From: Symsagittifera roscoffensis
Lineage: Eukaryota; Xenacoelomorpha; Acoela; Convolutidae
Direction: 5' to 3'
Assembly: GCF_963678635.1 (NCBI RefSeq)
Contig: NC_087063.1
Location: 20,032,701 to 20,096,700, forward strand
Length of the DNA: 64,000 bases
The notes beneath the pieces are model-generated. The model had not been told where the DNA came from, did not search any database, and saw only the letters and a program-made list of their open reading frames with translations. Positions within the stretch are counted from its first letter, which is position 1; each line of letters starts with the position of its first letter. Of the stretch, positions 46,387 to 58,054 are shown piece after piece. A program made the translations under genes and the position numbers.

Positions 46387-47116
46387 CCTTGATTGGCCAA
46401 CGCTGATCTCTTTCTTGCCATTCTAGTCCACGTAGACCACACTCGACCAACTCCTAAAAAGGAAACAAGAAGATGAAAAACAAAGACAAAAAAAATATTC
46501 GTAATCTCAACTTGGAATTTCCTAACTTTTTTGTTTTCAGTCGGACAACAAAACTAATTGCGACGATTTTGCAAGTCAGTGAAACAAAAATTTGCCTGTT
46601 CACTTTTCGAAACATAGAAGCAATTTTCTTTCCGATATCTAATAAATGAAATGGCGACGTCATAAATTGCCATGGCGACGTCATAAAATTTCTCGTTTTC
46701 AGAAGTGGAACCTGATCTAAACTACATTTTATGATTGGATAAATTAAATGTTTTACCAATGTAAAGTATTTAATATTAACCAATCATGATCCATCTAACT
46801 AACAACCCACTTATTTGTAAGTGCTGAAGTTACTTGTAATTTCAGCACCAGAAAGATTTGAATTTAACTTAGAAATTAGTTGGACTCTCCCGAGCACTTC
46901 AGCAGCCGCAATAAACCAGTATACCCTAGATCTATTGAGCCTAGCAGAGACTAGTTAAACAACCTGAGACTAGATAGTATAAGAGTAAGATTAGGATCGG
47001 TATTAGACTAAGAAGTTGCACGAATCTATCCGGCCGAAAATAAGATAGCGTGACGAGCAGACGGTGTACCCTATCCGAAATTACTCTATGAGTTATACAC
47101 ACCAGTCTTAACTCAT

Positions 47117-47134
47117 CTGGTGCGACCATAAGTC
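47117..47134 (+). promoter_or_regulatory. Candidate primer-binding site
   Basis: TGGTGCGACCATAAGTCT begins with the required TGG. The reverse complement ends GGTCGCACCA and, read further, contains GTTCGA about where a T-loop should be, though one base out of register. CA occurs two bases upstream of the TGG. Tentative. Confidence 0.25.
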
Positions 47135-47203
47135 TCGAACAAGACCTTACTAGATTAGAATTAACCAAAAATAGATTAGAAATTAGACAAAAACATTTAC
47201 AAA

Positions 47204-47437
47204 ATGTTATACGACAATAATTTAATTGAAATGTCTCTCCGACTCAATAGATCAGAGCCAATATTCCGAACCATAACAGAACTACCCGGAATTGGAAGAA
47301 GACCTCGAACCAAAGACGACATACGACAAAGTAGAAACTTGCCGTATAGTTATATGATAGTTCGGCAAAAGCCAGAACAAACTTTTATATTTCGAATACT
47401 ACTTGCAATGAATTTAGATTTCCATTTGCAAACATAA
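47204..47437 (+). CDS. Small leader ORF (77 residues), doubtful
   Basis: It lies about 70 nt after the candidate primer-binding site. It is rich in Arg, Leu and Ile, with no signal or domain. It could be a short leader peptide or chance. Confidence 0.2.
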   Translation: MLYDNNLIEMSLRLNRSEPIFRTITELPGIGRRPRTKDDIRQSRNLPYSYMIVRQKPEQTFIFRILLAMNLDFHLQT

Positions 47438-48368
47438 AACCTTGAAGTTACTCTTCAAAATCATTTCAGGCGCTAAACAAAATTAATATTATACAATAAC
47501 GATTGATAAAAAGATCTTAGATCGTTTTCCTAAAACTCTGCAGTATTATACAAAACATGTTTGAAAAATATTTATTGGAAAATAAAAATAAAAATTAGTA
47601 GCATGACAATAATTGGTTAGTAATCATAAATCATCCTGTTGTTCCAGCTTCATCATCTAAAACATAACAGCAATCATAAACCCACTAACATCATCAAAAC
47701 ACTAAATCTTTCTTTTACACACATTTAAAATTTTATTAAAACTTAAATTCACTTAATTTTAAAACCAGATCATCAAGGCTTATCCTTGGATCTTAAATCA
47801 TTTTCTACTTAATTAAATTTCAAATTTGATCATCAAGGCTTATCCTTGGATCAAACAGAACAACTTTGTTCTCCCCCACCCACTTAATTAGTGTCTAACG
47901 ACCTCAAACGTCGATTCACTACCCAACCCTTTCTAAAGACCTAAGACTAATAGAAATTTTTAAACAAAACTAATCATTCAAATTAGGATAAACAGTGAAG
48001 AACTTCGGTTATTCATCCTTCACTTGACCCCCCCTCTTACCAGACCCAGGATAAATTTTAGACTTAGTAAGTTTAAAATAGTATCTAACGAACTACTCGC
48101 GTTCTAATTATACCTGAACCTTGTGGATCGATTTACTATTCTCCAACCCTTGAACACAATCACTACCCCTAAGTAAGATTAAGTAAGTTAACACCTTAAC
48201 TTATACTAGCCACGAGAAAGTAAAAAATCATTCTTCGGAATCGATATACTTTTCTCTCCAACCCTGAACAAATAGACCCAGGTTAAGCTAACCAAAAAAT
48301 CGTAAGAACTAACAGTTTAAGAAAATAAAAATCATTTAACAACCTTTGCATCCGTCATCCTAAACCTT
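47438..48368 (+). other. Long untranslated leader with internal repeats
   Basis: C- and A-rich, no ORF. A 25-bp segment with a CAAGG-CTTAT-CCTTG hairpin occurs twice (about 47769 and 47828). A motif TCGATTCACTAYYCnACCCT recurs at about 47914, 48128 and 48242. Such leader structures could serve packaging or translation initiation; this is inference. Confidence 0.45.
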
Positions 48369-48836
48369 ATGTCATTTAAAAACCTAGGAAATAAACAAAC
48401 AATCGTTTTACACAATTGTGAAATAGATAACAAAAAATACGACCTTGTAATCACACCTCATACACAAACAGTTGGATACATTCGAACAAAACGACAAACA
48501 CTAAAGAGAAAAATAATAACTAAACAAAGACAAATAACACGAAAAAGATTTTCAAAAAATCGAAACGCATTTTCAGAATCAGAAACCAACAGTTTAGACG
48601 AACTCTACAAACTAAAAGAATCAATAGATAAAAATTGCCCACTTCACGATCAATTATATTTTTCTGACTCAGAAACAACTTCAAATTCATCAAAAAGAGG
48701 AAAAAGAAGAATAAAAAAGCAGTATAAACACAAACCAGTACATTTATACAATTGGAATCAACCAATTCGACACATTAATAATTACATATTAACAGTCATC
48801 AAACGAAAAAATGAGCTCAACGCACACTCCAGGTGA
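48369..48836 (+). CDS. Basic accessory ORF upstream of gag
   Basis: The product is 155 residues, strongly basic, with Lys/Arg runs (RQTLKRKIITKQ at about 44-55 and KRGKRRIKKQ near 115) and a central acidic Ser/Glu segment. No membrane segment. It overlaps the gag start by 26 nt in another frame, and the candidate splice donor CAG|GTGAAG (48832/48833) sits at its stop codon. Basic motifs suggest RNA or DNA binding or nuclear targeting, as for regulatory proteins of complex retroviruses, but no homology is recognised. Confidence 0.5.
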   Translation: MSFKNLGNKQTIVLHNCEIDNKKYDLVITPHTQTVGYIRTKRQTLKRKIITKQRQITRKRFSKNRNAFSESETNSLDELYKLKESIDKNCPLHDQLYFSDSETTSNSSKRGKRRIKKQYKHKPVHLYNWNQPIRHINNYILTVIKRKNELNAHSR

Positions 48837-51800
48837 AGAAAGTCCAGATGATGATGAAATCTTTCCTTTTATAGTAGACGCAGATACTGATAGAGGACAA
48901 CACATATTTTGTCAAAATTTACTCGTAAATTTATTTGAACCCGGAATCAGTCCATGTAAAACAGAGTTCCCCGATGTAAAAATCAAAAGACAAATCATAG
49001 ATCACTATCTAAAAGATATATGCAACATAACACAACAGTATGGAATCTACTCCATAGAATTCACCTCACCAAACCATAATAATAGAAAATATACAATTCA
49101 AACAGACGATCTTGATTTAGAATTTTCAAAAGTTTTTTCAGAATATATAAAAAGCATCCAATATCATAACTCACAAAGAGCAAACTCCATATTCACCAAT
49201 GAAGTTTTCGCAATAATATATAGTTATATTTCGATATTAGAAAACGAAATCCCAATAACAAATGTCTCACCGACAGAAACATCTAAACATTTGAAAGTAC
49301 GACATGAAATCACACTACTCTCTAGTTATTTAAACATCATTAAAGAAAATTTCACGAAAGACGACGTTTCACAACATACAAAACACGATCTACAAAAAAT
49401 TTTGGCATGGTTCATAATAGATTATTTCACACACAATATTGATTTAATTGCACAAGCAAGAAAAAATTTTAGACCCCAAAACTCGAACGATGATACCGCT
49501 ATCACAGAACAATCAGATTATGTTTGGGACCCCGAATGGTCTCATCCCGCATTTATAAGCTTTCCACAATCAATCTCAAGTCAAGCAATAGGTACAATAT
49601 CTTACATAAGAGATTATGTAAGAGTAATACCATTAACAATTGATGCAACACCATTAAACTATAATACATTTTTACCCGATACACAAAATAATAGTTTAAA
49701 CTCTACAGTTATACACAATGAAAACCTCAATGGAACTAGGAATCTTACTCAACAAGATATCCAGACACCATCACACTTCATAAATGAAGAAATTGTACAC
49801 ACAACAACTACACAACAAAGTATTTCACCAATACGCCCAAATTTAACAACACCAAGAAATACAAATCCTTCACAAACACAGGTAACCTTACAATCAACCG
49901 TTAAACCTTCGGTTGCCCCTAAATATTCACATATGGATTACCAAACATACAGACCCATGACAATACCACCAAAAACACGCAAAACATTCACTAGAAACAA
50001 CTTTGCAGACCATAATTATAATTATACACATCCATCAAAAACAAATTATCAACCACAAAGAAATTTTAACCAATATACAAGATCTCGAAATTGGGATAAC
50101 CCAATGGCCCAACCTAATTCAACAAATTTCCAAACAAATCCTCCACGGGATCGCAGTGAAAATTACCCATTTTTTCAACAAAATAAAAATAAAAAACAGA
50201 CATCTTATCAAATGGATTATTTATCCTCAGATGATGATTTCTTACAACCAGATATATTTGCACAAAATACTCAAGAATATCGTAGACAAGGAATACAGAA
50301 AACATGTACAAACCATAGAAATTTTTCTCCACAAACAATAGATGCACAACATCAACAACCAATTCAACAACAAAATCCAATTAATACACAATCTTTTCAA
50401 CCAATTCAACAACAAAATCCAATGACTGCACACTCGTATCAACCATCACAAATGCAAAATGAAATACCACTCCCATATTATCTCCAACAACATGAAATAA
50501 CAAGAAACCAACTTTCAAATTTTTCTCAAATGCCAAATGCAGCAGAATCATTACAAATGACAATGAATCCATACCTTATGGGTGGATCATCAATAACATC
50601 AAACAAACCCTTAATGGTTTTCACAGGAACAGACCCTGAATACTCTGTAGAAGATTATTTAAATGCAGTAACAGCAAACCTGATTTTAAATATTGGACCT
50701 GAACCAATTAATACGCCACTACATCAAAATTGGATACATCGACGCACAGCGTTAATACAAACAACCTTAGATGGCGCAGCCCAAAAATGGTTTTCAGTAC
50801 TACCTCTAGAAATAAAATCAAACTGGAAAAGATTTACACAAGAATTTTCAAAAATGTTTGACTCCGAAAGAAACAAACAACAACAAAGAGTTTTATGTAA
50901 TGAAATTCGCAAATTACCAAACGAAACCATCAAGCAAATAGCAGTACGAATCGAAACACTAGTTCGAAAAGCATATTCATTAAATACACATGACTATAAA
51001 AACACAAAGATGACAGAAATCTTAATGATGACCTTAACACCACAATTAAGGAAAATAGCAATAAAAAAGAGAGCATCTCATCCTTCTTCAATTCGAGAAC
51101 CCGATTTAGATTTTCGAAAACTAGTAGACAAATTAGAACAAGCAGAAATCACGATGAAACTAGAAGAAACGGAAAATCTGAAATTACAATACGTTAACAG
51201 AATTGAAACGACTCCCACTAATATTAATAATATACAGGAATCAGAGACAGACCTCGTTGAAAAAATCACTGAAATACTCAATATCTACGAAAAGAACCCA
51301 AACTTTAAAGGCAAACCATCTTTCAAAAAATGGTGTAATTATTGCCGACGATACGGACATAGTATTTCCGAATGTAGACAAAAACAGCAAGACAATCAAA
51401 ATAAACCTCAAAAATATAAAGAACCAAATAAATCATTCTATCAATACATGAAAAAAGATCAAAATCTACCGAACAAAACAGTCCACAGCAACAACAGTTC
51501 AGGAAAACCACTCCCGAACAATACAAATTATACAAGAAATCAATCACCATATAACTCAAGTTATAGAGGAAGATCACCAGAACGAAGAAACACGTATAAT
51601 TCATCACAAAATCACTACAATAGACCAAATAGTCGAAATAACTACTCCAGATCAAATTCAAATACACAACGATTTGTTTCTAGATCTAATTCCCAATCAA
51701 GAAATAACTACTATCCAAACAACCAATCACGAAATTCATCATACAATAGGAATAGAAACTACTCCTATAATCGAAATAGAAGTTATTCAAACAACCGAAA

Positions 51801-54800
51801 CCAGAATTACCCGAACAATCGATCAAGGAATAACTCATATAATAGATCAAACTATAACAGACCAAACAATAATTACCAAAACAGATCACGAAATAATTCA
51901 CAAAATCGACACTCAAGTTATAATAATCGTTATAGAAATTATTCCCAATCACCACACCGGAATAATAATAACTATAATAATTCTAATAATCGCCACAGAA
52001 GTAGTACACCTAAACATCAAAGACAAATCAATCAACTACAGTCAAATCCAGAAACAACATCAGACCCTCCAGGTATTGATGACACAGTAACTGATACGTT
52101 ACAACTCAATCAAATAAACTGTACATCATCAGATTCAGAAAGTGATACTGAAAACACTCTTTCTATCAATATGATAAAAGTCGAAAATGACTATGAATCT
52201 GTCATATATGAACAACCCTTTCCATCACACAAATATGAAAATAAATCAGAATTTCTTCAAAATTATTACACTACACCCATAAATTCCACACCAACAACGC
52301 AAGAAACAAATGCAAAAAATACTACAGAACAACCCAATCAAAATGTCAAAACAAAATGCTTGAATACAAACCACATCTACCAAAATATACAAAAAGAACA
52401 ACCCAAAGAAAAAATCTGGACAATACCATTTCTCTTAGAAAGCCCAAGAAACAAAGAATTTCAACCACCAGACCTTGAAATAGATTTTTTAATTGATTCA
52501 GGAGCAGAATCAAACATAATAAACATTCCCACATGGAATGAAATAAAAACTTTACACCCAAAGCTAACACCTCTTGAAACCTCCAGTAAGCTAGCAACAG
52601 CACAAGGATCAACATTGATAAACTACGGAAAAATCCAATTATTTCTCCTCCCTACCAGAACAATGGAGCAAAGTAAAATTCTAAATAAGCCATTTAAACA
52701 AATATTCCATATCACTGATATTAAATATAATATCATTGGAATACCATTTATTTCGAAGTATATACCAACAATTAACATCCTAAATAGTAAAATATTAATC
52801 AAAGATAAATATACAAAAACAAAAGAAACATCCTTAACATTTTTTCAAAGATTAAATAAACAACCACCATTCTTTTCAAAATTCTATCCGATATTTAACC
52901 AACAAAGAAAACACCTGAAACCACTATCAGGAAACATCTATAATTTTTCAATCAAACAAGTTCACCAATATGATAAAGAACAAAACAAACAAAAATTTTA
53001 TATGTCAGATTTTGAATTCAAACCTATTCATAAATTTTTCAAAATCACAATCTCTTCAATAAAATATTTGAAAAATTCGAATTCAGATATTATTTCCTTA
53101 CATGTTTATAACAACACACCTTACCAAGTAACATTACCTTTAGGACTTTTAGGATATTGTGAAACCAACGCTACAATATCACCAATACACGAAAAAGCCT
53201 ATCGCGTAAATAATATACTCCAATTACTAGATATTTGCCAATCTACAATTCTTAATGAAGAATTATCTATAAATAAAATAATAAGTAACGAAAACAGAAA
53301 TACGGATTATTTCACAAAAACTCCATATTTCAAACCTACATTCAACATAAGTAACTACACAGAGGACCAACAGAAATTTTTAACAATGTTTAATTTCCAA
53401 CATTCACAAATAACACAAGACGAATTCGAAAAGTTAGCCAAACAGCTAATTGAATATTCATCAGTCTATGCAACATCAAAATTCGATGTTGGAAAAATCA
53501 GTTCATCACTACATCTCCCATTAAAACCAGACGCAGTTTTCAAAAAACAGAGAGCAAGTAAAGTACCAATTCACTTACATGATAAAGTAAACAGATTACT
53601 CGATATTTTAGAACAGTACAATATTATATCACCAGTTAATAAAGAAGAACAACCAAAAGGCAACACATTCATCAACCCCGTTATCATTCTAGCTAAAGGA
53701 GAATCATTAAAAATCGTTCTCGACGCTAGATACCTCAATTCACTCATAGATGAATCAAAATGCAATTGGCCCATCGAACCAATACAAGTTATTTTAACAA
53801 AAATAAACGGCAAATACTTCACAACCGCCGATATGAATAGTGCATACAATCAAATGCCACTAGATGAACAATCACGACGTTTAACACAATTTGTTATCGG
53901 AAACCAACAATATGAATTTAACCGCTTATTCTATGGAATATCCATAGGACCAGCAGCATTTTCAGCTTTTATGAGCAAAATTTTTAGACCACTAATACTC
54001 AAGAAAAACGCAATCACCTATCTAGACGATGTTTTTATGCAATCACAAACAAAAGACGAAATGTTCAAAGTTTTAGAAAAATATCACCAAATACTTCAGA
54101 ACGAAAATCTGAAGGCCGCCCCCGATAAATCACACTTCTTTTTGACAAGAGTTAAATTCTTAGGACATAATATAGAAAGAAAAACAATCACTCCATTGAA
54201 ATCACGCATTGACGCTATTCAAAAACTTCAACCACCAACAAATAAAAAGAAAATCCAAGAATTTCTTGGAATGTTAAACTTTTTAAGTAAATATGTTTAT
54301 AAAATGCAATTATATCTACGACCATTTTACAACATCCTTAGACAACAAAATAATTTTGAATGGAATACAGAACATCAAGCACGATTCGAAGAAATAAAGA
54401 AACTTTTAACTGAACAAATTTCAAACACAATTCCAGACCCTGATCAACCATTTTATGCAATGTGCGATGCTTCGAACTTTGGCATCGGTGCAGCACTATT
54501 ACAATCACATAATGGTACAAATAAAATGAACCTCATATCAGCAAATTCTCGATTATTCACTCAAGCAGAGCTACGACTCTCAACTCTAATGAGAGAATGT
54601 ACAGCCATAATATATACACTGACAGAATATGAATTTCTGATACTTGGATCAAAACATCCAACAGTTCTATTCACAGACCATAAACCAATCATCTTTCTCT
54701 TTACACAAAAATCTAACCCAAACCACCGAGTTTACAGATTTCAACTAATTCTAATGAAATTTCCAAACTTACATATAGTTTGGACTGCAGGAAAAAATCT

Positions 54801-57033
54801 TGCATTACCAGACACCTTAAGTCGAAATACACCACCTGAATTACTTACACGAAAAACAACAGTTGAAATACCCAAAAACATAAAATTCTACCTTGCAGAA
54901 AACGAAACATCACCCCGATTAGAATGCAAATATGCAGTTAAAACTGATATTGAACAATCACAAATAAATAATTTACAACATTTCCCACTTTATTTAGATT
55001 GTCAAAATAATCATTATGAAGTTGATTTACTTGGAACATCAACTTTCAAACCAATCCCATATTCTCAATGGATAAAAAATAACACCCAACAAAAACGAAC
55101 AAAACAACACCCGCCTAAGAAAGACCATTTTCCACTAATTGAAAAAGAAGATTTAACTGATAAAATAAATTTATCAGGACCACAAACAAATGATTCAAAA
55201 TACACAATAAATCAAGTTTTTGACCTTCACGACCCACTTGATACAATACCCTTATCTAAATTCGAAATTGAAAACATTTTTCTCCCTCCAACAGAAACAA
55301 TTACAATTTCAACACTAAAACAATACCAGAATCTTGACCCAATAATTCGACAACTAAAATCATGGCACAAATATAAAACTAAACCTAACAAAGCAGATTC
55401 AACCATACTAGGCAACAAGACACTCCTCCGATATTTTCGCAAATTTAATTACACAACAATTAATGAAACTACAGACCTTTTAGAATACAACTTAAACGAA
55501 TCCATAGTCCCCTGTCTTCCTTTAAGTATGATTCTCATCGCTTTTAATATTTCACATACACAAAATATTAAAGGACACTCTGGATCAGAAAAAACATATT
55601 CAAATTTTATACAAAACTTTTATTTCCCAAATGCACCAATTTGGATAAAAGTACTATGCAATGATTGTATAATATGTCAACTAAATAAACCTTACCCAAA
55701 TCAAAAACAAATAGCACAAAAACAAGATTTTAAAGGACAAAGTTTGTACTTTAATCATCGTATCTCATTTGATACTAAAGGACCAATTTCACCCTCATCA
55801 GAAGGAAACTCCTACATTATGGTAATTGTTGACGCATTTACACATTATGTAGCACTTAACCCAGTACCACATTGTAACGCTTATTACGCTTACACAACAC
55901 TCTATGAACACTGGATAGCAAAATTCGGACTACCAGAAATTTTAGTTACAGACAATGGTACAGAATTCATAAATAATGAAATAATAACACTATGTCATTT
56001 ATACAACATTAAACACAAACCACGTACGTCTCATGCACCTTGGACAAACGGCTTAGTCGAAGGTATGAACCGTTCACTACAAGAATATCTTAGATGTATC
56101 ATCAACGGAAATGATACAAAATATACCGAATGGTCAGCAGATGTAAAATTATTTCCCTTAGCATATAATTCACAAATTACGACAACACTAGGAATGTCAC
56201 CATACGAAATGGTTTTTAACCAAAAGCCACGCAAACCAATAATGTTTACAGCAAATTCCCATAAAAACGCACAAGGTTATTGTAAACCAAATAAAGATTC
56301 AATTTGTTATAACCTACCTTTACATACACACGATGAAGATCATTTTCATCACCCACAAATTCTTAAATTAGCCTCCGGTACACACACCGAATGGATTTTA
56401 AATAGAGATAAGAAACACAATGAAATTTACCAAAAAATAACGAAAAAGTTATTACAAAGACAAAACATAAATGAACAAATCAATTCACGTTTTACACCAG
56501 CTTCCGATTTAAAAATTGGAACATTTGTTCTAATACCTAATTTTAATACTCAAAAAGGAATTTCTAAAAAATTACAACCCCTTCGAAAAGGACCATACCA
56601 AATAATTGCAAAACCCACTGATGTCACATATAAAATTACCGACTCAAACAAAAAAGAAATCGTTCAACATCGAAACAACCTATTACCTTATTACCCAAAA
56701 GAATACGCACTCCGCGAATTAACCCAATTATATTCTTTCACAGGATTAAAAATCATTCAAAATGAACCACATCTGAAAAACACAGAACAAAATGATAACC
56801 CCACCGAAAATCAAAACACAAAACCAACCGCCACCAAAAACAATACACAAAACCATAAAGAATCTCCAAAACAAAGAAAAAATAGAAAAATGACCGAACA
56901 AATAATACCCCAAGAACAAATCGACAAATCAGAAAATAGAAAAACAACAAGACTCCGAAATCAACCACGTAAAAACTATAAAATATTCATCCCCCAATCT
57001 AAAATTTTAAAGAAAGTAGAATTTAAAAAGTAA
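48811..57033 (+). CDS. gag-pol: Gag-Pol polyprotein, single frame, Ty3/gypsy type
   Basis: 2,740 residues without interruption. A long N-terminal Gag region has Gln/Asn/Pro-rich parts. The capsid domain (about 600-800) is followed by one CCHC knuckle (CNYCRRYGHSISEC, 842-855) and an Asn/Arg/Ser/Tyr-rich RNA-binding tract (about 890-1070). The aspartic protease has DSGA (D1229). RT has the catalytic YLDD (1737-1740). RNase H has CDAS (D1886) and TDHKPI. Integrase has HX6H and CX2C zinc ligands (about 2248-2292), then D2321, D2381 and E2417, the last pair spaced exactly as DD35E. A GPY-like motif (RKGPYQII, about 2592) and a basic tail follow. Gag and Pol share one frame, so no frameshift is used; their ratio must be set otherwise. 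Every catalytic residue is present. Confidence 0.92.
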   Translation: MSSTHTPGEESPDDDEIFPFIVDADTDRGQHIFCQNLLVNLFEPGISPCKTEFPDVKIKRQIIDHYLKDICNITQQYGIYSIEFTSPNHNNRKYTIQTDDLDLEFSKVFSEYIKSIQYHNSQRANSIFTNEVFAIIYSYISILENEIPITNVSPTETSKHLKVRHEITLLSSYLNIIKENFTKDDVSQHTKHDLQKILAWFIIDYFTHNIDLIAQARKNFRPQNSNDDTAITEQSDYVWDPEWSHPAFISFPQSISSQAIGTISYIRDYVRVIPLTIDATPLNYNTFLPDTQNNSLNSTVIHNENLNGTRNLTQQDIQTPSHFINEEIVHTTTTQQSISPIRPNLTTPRNTNPSQTQVTLQSTVKPSVAPKYSHMDYQTYRPMTIPPKTRKTFTRNNFADHNYNYTHPSKTNYQPQRNFNQYTRSRNWDNPMAQPNSTNFQTNPPRDRSENYPFFQQNKNKKQTSYQMDYLSSDDDFLQPDIFAQNTQEYRRQGIQKTCTNHRNFSPQTIDAQHQQPIQQQNPINTQSFQPIQQQNPMTAHSYQPSQMQNEIPLPYYLQQHEITRNQLSNFSQMPNAAESLQMTMNPYLMGGSSITSNKPLMVFTGTDPEYSVEDYLNAVTANLILNIGPEPINTPLHQNWIHRRTALIQTTLDGAAQKWFSVLPLEIKSNWKRFTQEFSKMFDSERNKQQQRVLCNEIRKLPNETIKQIAVRIETLVRKAYSLNTHDYKNTKMTEILMMTLTPQLRKIAIKKRASHPSSIREPDLDFRKLVDKLEQAEITMKLEETENLKLQYVNRIETTPTNINNIQESETDLVEKITEILNIYEKNPNFKGKPSFKKWCNYCRRYGHSISECRQKQQDNQNKPQKYKEPNKSFYQYMKKDQNLPNKTVHSNNSSGKPLPNNTNYTRNQSPYNSSYRGRSPERRNTYNSSQNHYNRPNSRNNYSRSNSNTQRFVSRSNSQSRNNYYPNNQSRNSSYNRNRNYSYNRNRSYSNNRNQNYPNNRSRNNSYNRSNYNRPNNNYQNRSRNNSQNRHSSYNNRYRNYSQSPHRNNNNYNNSNNRHRSSTPKHQRQINQLQSNPETTSDPPGIDDTVTDTLQLNQINCTSSDSESDTENTLSINMIKVENDYESVIYEQPFPSHKYENKSEFLQNYYTTPINSTPTTQETNAKNTTEQPNQNVKTKCLNTNHIYQNIQKEQPKEKIWTIPFLLESPRNKEFQPPDLEIDFLIDSGAESNIINIPTWNEIKTLHPKLTPLETSSKLATAQGSTLINYGKIQLFLLPTRTMEQSKILNKPFKQIFHITDIKYNIIGIPFISKYIPTINILNSKILIKDKYTKTKETSLTFFQRLNKQPPFFSKFYPIFNQQRKHLKPLSGNIYNFSIKQVHQYDKEQNKQKFYMSDFEFKPIHKFFKITISSIKYLKNSNSDIISLHVYNNTPYQVTLPLGLLGYCETNATISPIHEKAYRVNNILQLLDICQSTILNEELSINKIISNENRNTDYFTKTPYFKPTFNISNYTEDQQKFLTMFNFQHSQITQDEFEKLAKQLIEYSSVYATSKFDVGKISSSLHLPLKPDAVFKKQRASKVPIHLHDKVNRLLDILEQYNIISPVNKEEQPKGNTFINPVIILAKGESLKIVLDARYLNSLIDESKCNWPIEPIQVILTKINGKYFTTADMNSAYNQMPLDEQSRRLTQFVIGNQQYEFNRLFYGISIGPAAFSAFMSKIFRPLILKKNAITYLDDVFMQSQTKDEMFKVLEKYHQILQNENLKAAPDKSHFFLTRVKFLGHNIERKTITPLKSRIDAIQKLQPPTNKKKIQEFLGMLNFLSKYVYKMQLYLRPFYNILRQQNNFEWNTEHQARFEEIKKLLTEQISNTIPDPDQPFYAMCDASNFGIGAALLQSHNGTNKMNLISANSRLFTQAELRLSTLMRECTAIIYTLTEYEFLILGSKHPTVLFTDHKPIIFLFTQKSNPNHRVYRFQLILMKFPNLHIVWTAGKNLALPDTLSRNTPPELLTRKTTVEIPKNIKFYLAENETSPRLECKYAVKTDIEQSQINNLQHFPLYLDCQNNHYEVDLLGTSTFKPIPYSQWIKNNTQQKRTKQHPPKKDHFPLIEKEDLTDKINLSGPQTNDSKYTINQVFDLHDPLDTIPLSKFEIENIFLPPTETITISTLKQYQNLDPIIRQLKSWHKYKTKPNKADSTILGNKTLLRYFRKFNYTTINETTDLLEYNLNESIVPCLPLSMILIAFNISHTQNIKGHSGSEKTYSNFIQNFYFPNAPIWIKVLCNDCIICQLNKPYPNQKQIAQKQDFKGQSLYFNHRISFDTKGPISPSSEGNSYIMVIVDAFTHYVALNPVPHCNAYYAYTTLYEHWIAKFGLPEILVTDNGTEFINNEIITLCHLYNIKHKPRTSHAPWTNGLVEGMNRSLQEYLRCIINGNDTKYTEWSADVKLFPLAYNSQITTTLGMSPYEMVFNQKPRKPIMFTANSHKNAQGYCKPNKDSICYNLPLHTHDEDHFHHPQILKLASGTHTEWILNRDKKHNEIYQKITKKLLQRQNINEQINSRFTPASDLKIGTFVLIPNFNTQKGISKKLQPLRKGPYQIIAKPTDVTYKITDSNKKEIVQHRNNLLPYYPKEYALRELTQLYSFTGLKIIQNEPHLKNTEQNDNPTENQNTKPTATKNNTQNHKESPKQRKNRKMTEQIIPQEQIDKSENRKTTRLRNQPRKNYKIFIPQSKILKKVEFKK

Positions 57034-57630
57034 TTTTAACATTTGCTTCACAATCTTGAAACCTCCGAAACATTTTTCATTTACATTTTTCAAAATAACA
57101 TGCTGACAAGTACGTAATAATTCTAGTTCAAAATAGACCAATAGGATTCATCCAATCCGTCACTTTCTCTAACTCAAACTAAGACCAATTAGACGAATCA
57201 TATAGAACTCCAGGCACATCTATAACTATAACTTTACGACCTCCAGGTCAAAAATAAGCAAACCACTCCAACTTGACAACTAAAATAAATATCACCATAA
57301 TACCGTACCCCTCCCTTATCTAATAACCCAAAGATCAACAATATTTCCCCAACTCAGACCACGAATACCCCCAAAGCAAATTTGTTAACTTAGCCTAAAG
57401 TAACAAAATGAACATTTTAATTAGCCTAAAGTATAAAAATCTCACCATACCCCGGATCATTTGACAAACAAAAATAAAGAAAAAGACGACCTCCCAGTCA
57501 CCATAAAAATTGCCCCCAACAATTTTTTACAAAACTCAACCCACTTGTCAAAAAACTAATAAATAATCCGACCACACTAGAAAATCGCCTCAAACAGCAA
57601 AAAATATTCGACCAAGAGATCATTTCTTAA
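57034..57630 (+). other. Non-coding gap between pol and the small membrane ORFs
   Basis: About 600 nt, A/C-rich, no ORF. CTCCAGG motifs recur at about 57209 and 57240. Possibly holds splice acceptors or internal control sequence; nothing specific seen. Confidence 0.4.
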
Positions 57631-57861
57631 ATGCTCTTCTCTCAATCAGTTACTCAAATACTCATAAATCTTAAACATTTTTTTACAATATTCGAAACCT
57701 TTATAATATTTCTTTTTGATATACTTGAATCTTTTCTAATAATCCTAATCATTTTTTGTAACATTTTTTTAATTTTCTACACTATTCTCGAACTATTCCT
57801 CCAACTTTCCAAAACCCTTGATTATATCCACAGGTACGATTTATACAACTTGTCTAAATGA
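57631..57861 (+). CDS. Small hydrophobic ORF 1
   Basis: 76 residues, mostly Ile, Leu and Phe, with one or two membrane helices (about residues 17-58). Its stop TGA overlaps the ATG of the next ORF (ATGA). The overlap argues for real translation, by reinitiation, but hydrophobic chance ORFs occur in T-rich DNA. Confidence 0.4.
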   Translation: MLFSQSVTQILINLKHFFTIFETFIIFLFDILESFLIILIIFCNIFLIFYTILELFLQLSKTLDYIHRYDLYNLSK

Positions 57862-58043
57862 TACGAACAATTTTCAGTAGAACCGATATTTTTTTATTGT
57901 TTGTAATTTTCATAACATTTTTATCATCCCTCATTTTGACCATCTGTAAATGTATAAAGAAAGCAATCCTCACATTTGCCCTAGCAACAGTCCTTCTAAT
58001 TCTTTTTTTGGAAGAATATTATAAACACAAAATTTCTCACTAA
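57858..58043 (+). CDS. Small hydrophobic ORF 2
   Basis: 61 residues with two predicted membrane helices (about 11-30 and 35-53) split by a Lys/Cys turn (CKCIKKA). ATGA overlap with ORF 1. The layout resembles small viral membrane proteins (viroporin-like). Inference only. Confidence 0.4.
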   Translation: MIRTIFSRTDIFLLFVIFITFLSSLILTICKCIKKAILTFALATVLLILFLEEYYKHKISH

Positions 58044-58054
58044 AATAATAATTC

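Noticed and set aside
49000-57000. Alternate-frame ORFs inside gag-pol
   Set aside because: They are low-complexity shadows of the A-rich gag-pol frame; none has a supportable product.
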